The notes under the pieces were generated by a model. That model worked only from the letters and a program-made list of their open reading frames with translations. It searched no databases and was not told the origin of the DNA. This document shows positions 30,683 through 34,523 of a stretch of 34,523 bases of DNA, in pieces. The DNA lies in contig NZ_BBPO01000013.1 in assembly GCF_000787815.1 (NCBI RefSeq), positions 87,315-121,837 of the forward strand, in the 5' to 3' direction. This DNA is from Streptacidiphilus neutrinimicus (GTDB lineage Bacteria > Actinomycetota > Actinomycetes > Streptomycetales > Streptomycetaceae). The position numbers and the translations under genes are program-made. Positions within the stretch are counted from its first letter, which is position 1. Each line of letters starts with the position of its first letter.

Positions 30683-32257
30683 GTGGACGTTGTCGAGACG
30701 TGGACCGGCCACCTGGCGAGCGCCTTGAAGAGGGCTCTCCGGGAGACGAACGAGGGGTTCGCAGGCCGTATCGGGACATCGGTCAGAACCGTGGCGGCAT
30801 GGAGCGCCGGCCCCGAGCTGGTACCGACCGCAGAGATCCAGCGGGCACTCGACACACTCCTGTTTCAGGCAGCGGTCGACGTGCAAACCAGGTTCGCCCT
30901 GCTCGCGGCCGGACCTGCCCAGGATGCTCCCCCGCCAGTCGAACCACGGCCAGCGACCCCCGGACAGCGCCGGTTAGCCGAAGATCCCCACATAGCCGCG
31001 GCCGTGTCCTGGCTTGATACGAGCTTCGCGTGGTCACCTGCAACCGCCAGGGGACGGGTGGCACAAGAGCTCACCTCCCTCGATCCCCGAGACGTGGAGC
31101 TGCGCGCCCAGCGCCAAGCGGAGGTCACGCGGGAACGAGCAGCACTAGCCGCTCAGCGCTATTACCAGGCTGGCTTCGGCCAATGGCGCCCGTACGAGGT
31201 AGCGGTATCCGGGCAAAAGCTCACCACTAGTATCGTGACCCAAGATCCCTGGGTTGACCTGGCGCAGCCAATCGGCAACGGACAGGATCGATTTGAATAT
31301 CGCCCGAGTCTGCACCGTGAGTCGAATCTGAGTAGCAGTGCGGCCCAAGCCGCCGTTCGCAGCCTGGCCGAATCCCTCGAAAAGGGAAGCCAGATCGTTA
31401 ACGCCGAGATCTACAGCCTGACCTCCGTGAATGTCGAGCCTGGACGCATATCAGGCAGTGTGGACGTCATCGACTTCGTCCGTTACGCGCTCACGCTGAA
31501 TCTCTTGGAGGGCGAGTTGCTTGCGGCGGTCGCCGCTGGCTCGCCAGAGCGACCAGGGGCCATGCCGCTCCGTGACGAGTTTCTGCCCGATATTGCTGCT
31601 GTAGCGGACTTCGGTGGGCGCGTCTGCGCAGGTGGCGCGCTGGCCCTCACGGCGATTGCTCGCCCGCGAGGGCGCACCAACGACCCTGACTACCTGCTCC
31701 TGGTGCAGGAGCGCTCCGGCAGCGTGCTCAACGCCAACCGGCGCTTGGCCGTCATCCCCAAGGCATTCCACGGGCCGATGTCCGACTACAGCGAGGATGC
31801 CCGCTTCTCAGCGACGCTCGAACGCGAGATGGAGGAAGAACTGTTCGGGCGCACTGACGTGGACTCCACAGTTGGTGCGCAGCTCCACGCCGACCCGATG
31901 CACCCCAGCTTGCTCTCTGACCCGATGCGCTGGCTCGTGGAACGCCAAGAGACCGACGGGTGGCGCATGGAGTCGACAGCCGTCGGGATCAACCTGGTGA
32001 GCGGCAACTATGAGTTCGCCAGCCTGATCGTTATCGAGGACGAAGAGTGGTGGGTGAAGTACGGCGGACACGTGCGAGCCAATTGGGAGTCCAGCGGGCT
32101 GCATCGCTACTCAAGCTTGGACCTTGACCGACTCAACGCACTTACTCTGGACCAGCGTTGGAGCAACGAAGGAATCTTCGCGTTCACCCAGGGGTGCCGG
32201 CGCCTCGCCGAAATCGGCGGGACTCGCGTTCGGATGCCCTCGATCGAGTGGGAGTAG
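30683..32257 (+). CDS. HTH protein with degenerate Nudix-like region
   Basis: 524 residues from GTG 30683, with AGGGGGA upstream. The first 60 residues are an XRE-like helix-turn-helix (ALRETNEGFAGRIGTSVRTVAAWSAGPELVPTAEIQRALDTLL). The middle is of unknown type. The C-terminal part has a Nudix-like helix LEREMEEELFG (Arg381, Glu382, Glu385, Glu386), but the Gly-x5-Glu part and the final Gly-hydrophobic of the Nudix box do not fit, so hydrolase activity is doubtful. HTH and Nudix genes are commonly found beside the regulators of AICEs, so this fused form is probably a regulator that senses a nucleotide. It is followed by the cupin gene after 3 bp, so both are one operon. Confidence 0.65.
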   Translation: MDVVETWTGHLASALKRALRETNEGFAGRIGTSVRTVAAWSAGPELVPTAEIQRALDTLLFQAAVDVQTRFALLAAGPAQDAPPPVEPRPATPGQRRLAEDPHIAAAVSWLDTSFAWSPATARGRVAQELTSLDPRDVELRAQRQAEVTRERAALAAQRYYQAGFGQWRPYEVAVSGQKLTTSIVTQDPWVDLAQPIGNGQDRFEYRPSLHRESNLSSSAAQAAVRSLAESLEKGSQIVNAEIYSLTSVNVEPGRISGSVDVIDFVRYALTLNLLEGELLAAVAAGSPERPGAMPLRDEFLPDIAAVADFGGRVCAGGALALTAIARPRGRTNDPDYLLLVQERSGSVLNANRRLAVIPKAFHGPMSDYSEDARFSATLEREMEEELFGRTDVDSTVGAQLHADPMHPSLLSDPMRWLVERQETDGWRMESTAVGINLVSGNYEFASLIVIEDEEWWVKYGGHVRANWESSGLHRYSSLDLDRLNALTLDQRWSNEGIFAFTQGCRRLAEIGGTRVRMPSIEWE

Positions 32258-32260
32258 GAC

Positions 32261-32614
32261 ATGGCTGACACCTGGTACAAGGGCAACGCGAACGACGACG
32301 CCGACCAGCACCGCGGCTGGCTGCTCGGTCACTTCATCGACCCAGCAAACGGCGTCGCGCGGCAGACTGATGCGCTCGAAGTGAAGTGGGGCATCCACCC
32401 CGCCGGGCAGCAGCGCCCCGAGTGGGTCGGCGACGACCAGCGCACCGCGCTGCTGCTCCTCGTGAGCGGACGCTTCCGACTGGACCTCAGCGTGGGCAGC
32501 GTCACGCTGGAGAAGCAAGGCGACTACGTGGTGTGGGGTCCAGGGATCGACCACTCCTGGCAGGCGGAAGAGGACTCCGTCGTTGTCACGGTGCGCTGGC
32601 CCTCGATCCCGTAG
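32261..32614 (+). CDS. Cupin-like small protein
   Basis: 117 residues in an operon with the HTH/Nudix-like gene (3 bp apart). Beta-rich sequence with cupin features: VKWGIHPAGQQRPEWVGDDQRTALLLLVSGRFRLDLSVGSVTLEKQGDYVVWGPGIDHSWQAEEDSVVVTVRWP, matching a double-stranded beta-helix with G-(D)-Y-x-x-W-x-P-G-x-x-H in motif 2. Metal ligands are incomplete (one His in motif 2), so it may bind a ligand rather than catalyse. Function in the AICE is unknown. Confidence 0.7.
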   Translation: MADTWYKGNANDDADQHRGWLLGHFIDPANGVARQTDALEVKWGIHPAGQQRPEWVGDDQRTALLLLVSGRFRLDLSVGSVTLEKQGDYVVWGPGIDHSWQAEEDSVVVTVRWPSIP

Positions 32615-32623
32615 GACGGCGGA

Positions 32624-32716
32624 TGGGACACTCCCGGAGCCTGAGGGGTGTCCCACCTGTCACAGTGTCCCAGCAGGCGGATGACCTGCGAGAACACCAG
32701 GGACACCCCTGGGACA
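32624..32716. repeat. TGTCCCA cluster at the element's right end
   Basis: TGTCCCA or its complement occurs at 32624-32630, 32649-32655, 32666-32672 and 32710-32716, with a partial copy at 32700-32705. The gene-free 298 bp between the cupin gene and attR hold this cluster, the hairpin and the arm-type sites. The motif is shared with the repeats upstream of xis. Confidence 0.6.
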
Positions 32717-32727
32717 CCAGTCCTTGA

Positions 32728-32791
32728 CCGTCGGGGAGGGGCTGAAACATGCAGGGATCTCGCCCTCATGTTTCAGCCCCTCCCCCGACGG
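32728..32791. other. Long hairpin near attR
   Basis: Arms of 24 and 25 bases (CCGTCGGGGAGGGGCTGAAA side and its complement) with one bulged base enclose 15 bases that can pair further (AGGG/CCCT). It could be the terminator of the cupin operon, a single-strand origin-like fold, or an integrase/excision accessory structure. There is no coding sense. Confidence 0.7.
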
Positions 32792-32795
32792 TGTC

Positions 32796-32816
32796 TGACG
32801 GCAGAATCTGACGGCA
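32796..32816 (+). promoter_or_regulatory. Candidate integrase arm-type sites, right end
   Basis: TGACGGCA at 32796-32803 and 32809-32816, 13 bp apart, same orientation and same TGACGGCAG-N4-TGACGGCAAC pattern as just inside attL. Matching pairs at both ends are expected of arm sites flanking an attP core. Confidence 0.6.
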
Positions 32817-32912
32817 ACACTGGCGGACACTGGGGGCCATCGGCGAGCACGTGCGGGGACGCGGACGCTTCCAGCGGCGCCGTTCTAAAGCTCAATCGAA
32901 CACACGAACGAG

Positions 32913-32980
32913 CTTACAAAGCAGATGTCGGCGGTTCGAATCCGTCTGTGCCCACCAGCCAAAAGGCCCCGCAGCGATCA
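32913..32980 (+). repeat. attR: partial tRNA-Val copy
   Basis: The second copy of the 48-bp core followed by one mismatch and 19 identical bases. It begins in the anticodon loop, with no D-arm or acceptor 5' strand, so it is not a tRNA gene. The sequence diverges abruptly on both sides. The terminator right arm present at attL is not matched here. Confidence 0.95.
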
Positions 32981-33192
32981 AGCCGCGGGAACTCGACCCG
33001 CTGTCGGTGATCAAGTCCTTGGCCGACGCACTGGATGGGACTCTCGGAGATCTGCTGGCCGAACCGAGTCTGCTCGACTGGACCGCCGACAGCGGGCGGA
33101 GCACCGTCCCTGCGCTGCGGACAGCGCTCATGAACTACCGGCAGTTGACTCCGCTGCTGGGGCTCCCTACAGACGGTGAGCCGACCCCTCTA
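32980..33192 (+). pseudogene. 5'-truncated XRE-type regulator remnant
   Basis: The frame beyond attR reads KPRELDPLSVIKSLADALDGTLGDLLAEPSLLDWTADSGRSTVPALRTALMNYRQLTPLLG, the region just after the HTH in many streptomycete XRE regulators (LADALDV..LGDLLGEPS..., ALR.ALM.YRQL). The 5' part with the HTH is absent and an IS5-family element interrupts the 3' side at 33193. It is therefore a broken gene. It could be the relic of an earlier element in this tRNA site. Confidence 0.65.
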
Positions 33193-33232
33193 GGCAGTGT
33201 TTTGGAACTGGTGATCTCGGCGCCCCGTAGCG

Positions 33233-34117
33233 GTGATGATCTTCGTTGTGGGGTGTGGGGATCTTTCCGATGAGCAATGGGGCGTCCTGGAACCGTTGTT
33301 GCCGGTGGCTGGGGTGGGGCGGCCTGCGGTCTGTCAGCGGAGGCTGATCGACGGTGTCCGGTGGCGGGTGCGGACCGGGGCGCCGTGGCGTGATCTGCCG
33401 GCGAAGTACGGGCCGTGGCAGACCGTGTACGGCCTCTTTCGACGCTGGCAGCGCGCGGGCGTGTGGGCTTTGGTGTTCACCGCTTTGCAGGCTCGGGCCG
33501 ATGCGGCCGGACTGATCGCCTGGGAAGTGAACGTCGACTCGACCGTCTGCCGGGCCCACCAGCATGCCGCCGGTGCACGCGGGGCGGGACATGAGCAGAA
33601 GGAACCGCCCGGCGGGGTCCGGTCGGAACCTGCCGACCACGGGCTGGGTCGCTCACGGGGAGGTTGGACCACGAAGATCCACCTGGCCTGCGAACAGAGG
33701 CAGCGGCCGCTGTCAGTGCTGATCACGGCCGGGCAGCGAGGGGACTGCCCGCAGTTCATCGCAGTCCTGGAGTCCATCCGCGTCCCCCGAACTGGGCGGG
33801 GCCGACCGCGCACCAGGCCCGACCGAGTGCGCGGGGACAAGGCCTATTCGTCGCGGGCGAATCGCGCCTACCTGCGCAGACGCGGCATTCGCGCGACCAT
33901 CGCCGAACCCTCGGACCAGGCCGGGAACCGGAAGCGCCGAGGCCGTGACGGTGGACGGCCCCCGGCCTTCGACCGGGAGGACTACAAGGGCAGGCACGCG
34001 GTCGAGTGCGGGATCAACCGTCTCAAGCAGCATCGGGCGGTGGCCACGCGCTTCGACAAGCTCGCCGTCCGCTTCGAGGCCACGGTCCACATCGCCGCGA
34101 TCAACATCTGGCTGTGA
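33233..34117 (+). CDS. IS5-family DDE transposase
   Basis: About 294 residues in a single frame, so no frameshift is needed for expression. N-terminal [14 protein letters not shown] region and [33 protein letters not shown] are standard for the family. Catalytic residues: first Asp in [14 protein letters not shown], second in [10 protein letters not shown], Glu in [14 protein letters not shown]. The exact start (GTG 33233, ATG 33236 or a later GTG) is uncertain. It looks intact and may be active. Confidence 0.93.
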   Translation: MMIFVVGCGDLSDEQWGVLEPLLPVAGVGRPAVCQRRLIDGVRWRVRTGAPWRDLPAKYGPWQTVYGLFRRWQRAGVWALVFTALQARADAAGLIAWEVNVDSTVCRAHQHAAGARGAGHEQKEPPGGVRSEPADHGLGRSRGGWTTKIHLACEQRQRPLSVLITAGQRGDCPQFIAVLESIRVPRTGRGRPRTRPDRVRGDKAYSSRANRAYLRRRGIRATIAEPSDQAGNRKRRGRDGGRPPAFDREDYKGRHAVECGINRLKQHRAVATRFDKLAVRFEATVHIAAINIWL

Positions 34118-34192
34118 GCGGCGCCTTCGCCCGGCATGCCATGCTGGCCACGGCCACACGCCCGGCAGGGACGAAGGAGAGGCAGGCGTCCG

Positions 34193-34513
34193 ATGACGGC
34201 CCGCTACTACTGCGCGGACAGCGAGAACGGCGACCACATCGACGACCCGTCCGAGGACGCGCTGTTCATGCTCATCGACGACCTAAACGACTCCGACAAC
34301 ACGTTCGTCGTGGTCCAGCCCGACGATGACGACCCGAGCTGGTTCGCGTCCGTGGCCGTCCTTGACGAAGGCGGCTACGAGGTCGTCCGCCGTGACCCCA
34401 CCCGCGCCGAACACGAGGTCACAACCGACACGAACATCGGCCAGATCGCCAGAGACCTCACGATCTGGATGGCCGGCCGGAACAACCCCGACCGGCGCAC
34501 CACCACCTTCTAA
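34193..34513 (+). CDS. Acidic small passenger protein inside the IS
   Basis: 106 residues from ATG 34193, behind AAGGAG. Sequence: RYYCADSENGDHIDDPSEDALFMLIDDLNDSDNTFVVVQPDDDDPSWFASVAVLDEGGYEVVRRDPTRAEHEVTTDTNIGQIARDLTIWMAGRN. It is strongly acidic, and length and pattern resemble small immunity-type (Imm1-like) proteins; this is a weak resemblance only. Its stop codon overlaps the start of the right inverted repeat (TAA of TAAAACACTGCC), so it is carried within the IS as a passenger downstream of the transposase. Confidence 0.65.
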   Translation: MTARYYCADSENGDHIDDPSEDALFMLIDDLNDSDNTFVVVQPDDDDPSWFASVAVLDEGGYEVVRRDPTRAEHEVTTDTNIGQIARDLTIWMAGRNNPDRRTTTF

Positions 34514-34523
34514 AACACTGCCT

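Larger units (their letters stand above)
18780..32960. mobile_element. AICE integrated in tRNA-Val, prim-pol (RepPP) class
   Basis: A 14.2-kb element bounded by direct repeats of the tRNA-Val 3' half. It carries the three modules that define an actinomycete integrative and conjugative element: tyrosine integrase plus excisionase, autonomous replication (prim-pol and RepA-like ATPase, SSB), and a single FtsK/SpoIIIE-type TraB with small Spd-like membrane proteins. Regulation is by a GntR protein. No type IV secretion genes, relaxase or VirB4 are seen, as expected for double-stranded DNA transfer by TraB. Cargo is the amyloid-motif gene pair at the left. All core genes look intact, so excision and transfer may still work. 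Confidence 0.93.
33193..34522 (+). mobile_element. IS5-family insertion sequence with passenger gene
   Basis: 1,330 bp. The left end begins GGCAGTGTTTT (33193-33203) after TA, and the right end finishes AAAACACTGCC (34512-34522) followed by T at the window edge. This gives 11-bp perfect terminal inverted repeats, with weaker similarity further in, and a probable TA target duplication whose second base lies outside the window. It encodes a DDE transposase and a small extra gene. Transposase and target suit the IS427-like group of IS5. It lies within the XRE remnant. Confidence 0.85.

Noticed and set aside
32913-32957. Second tRNA-Val gene
   Set aside because: Only the 3' half is present and no D-arm or 5' acceptor strand lies upstream; it is attR.

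Overview
The window is high-GC actinobacterial DNA. Gene content (large LuxR/PadR/MarR regulator load, Ku/LigD end joining, secreted small proteins, an AICE with an FtsK-type TraB) fits Streptomycetaceae (Streptomyces, Kitasatospora or Streptacidiphilus); the genus cannot be resolved from the sequence alone.

Chromosomal backbone, 1-18.75 kb. It opens with the 3' part of a membrane-anchored peptidoglycan-binding protein. Next are a GDT1/UPF0016 cation exporter preceded by a yybP-ykoY manganese riboswitch, a small secreted protein, an aldo/keto reductase, a DUF1697 protein, and a divergent MarR regulator/MFS exporter pair. A long leftward run follows: Ogt-type alkyltransferase, ROK kinase, a methyltransferase with a histidine-rich N-terminus, DUF1990 protein, PadR regulator, and ABC permease and ATPase. 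A divergent two-component system (NarL type) faces the ABC genes. A compact NHEJ locus follows (ATP-dependent ligase and Ku leftward, LigD-type polymerase rightward), then two exported proteins and a tRNA-Val(UAC) gene.

Integrated element, 18,780-32,960. A 14.2-kb actinomycete integrative and conjugative element (AICE) sits in the 3' end of the tRNA-Val gene, bounded by a 48-bp perfect repeat (68 bp with one mismatch). Its core runs leftward from a GntR/KorSA-like regulator region: small genes, a DUF2637 (SpdB2-like) protein, TraB translocase, small membrane (Spd-like) proteins, SSB, a Cys-rich protein, prim-pol, a RepA-like ATPase, excisionase and tyrosine integrase. Rightward genes at the right end are the GntR regulator, an HTH/degenerate-Nudix protein and a cupin-like protein. 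Repeats suit specific roles: arm-type TGACGGCA pairs just inside both ends, TGTCCCA clusters upstream of xis and at the right end, 8-bp GGTGCTAG repeats immediately 3' of traB (candidate clt transfer locus), and GATGTGC palindromes between the divergent operons.

The most interesting cargo is a lower-GC, two-gene rightward operon between attL and the integrase (19,105-20,170). Its two proteins share a nearly identical 18-residue Gly/Asn-rich motif, at the C-terminus of the first and the N-terminus of the second. This is the layout of bacterial amyloid-signalling (Bell domain/BASS) cell-death modules, but the partner is not an NLR: it carries 15-residue repeats and a C-terminal membrane segment. 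It is a candidate undescribed defence or abortive-infection module.

Right flank, 32,980-34,523. A 5'-truncated remnant of an XRE-type regulator is interrupted by a complete IS5-family element (33,193-34,522). The IS carries a transposase and a small acidic passenger gene.
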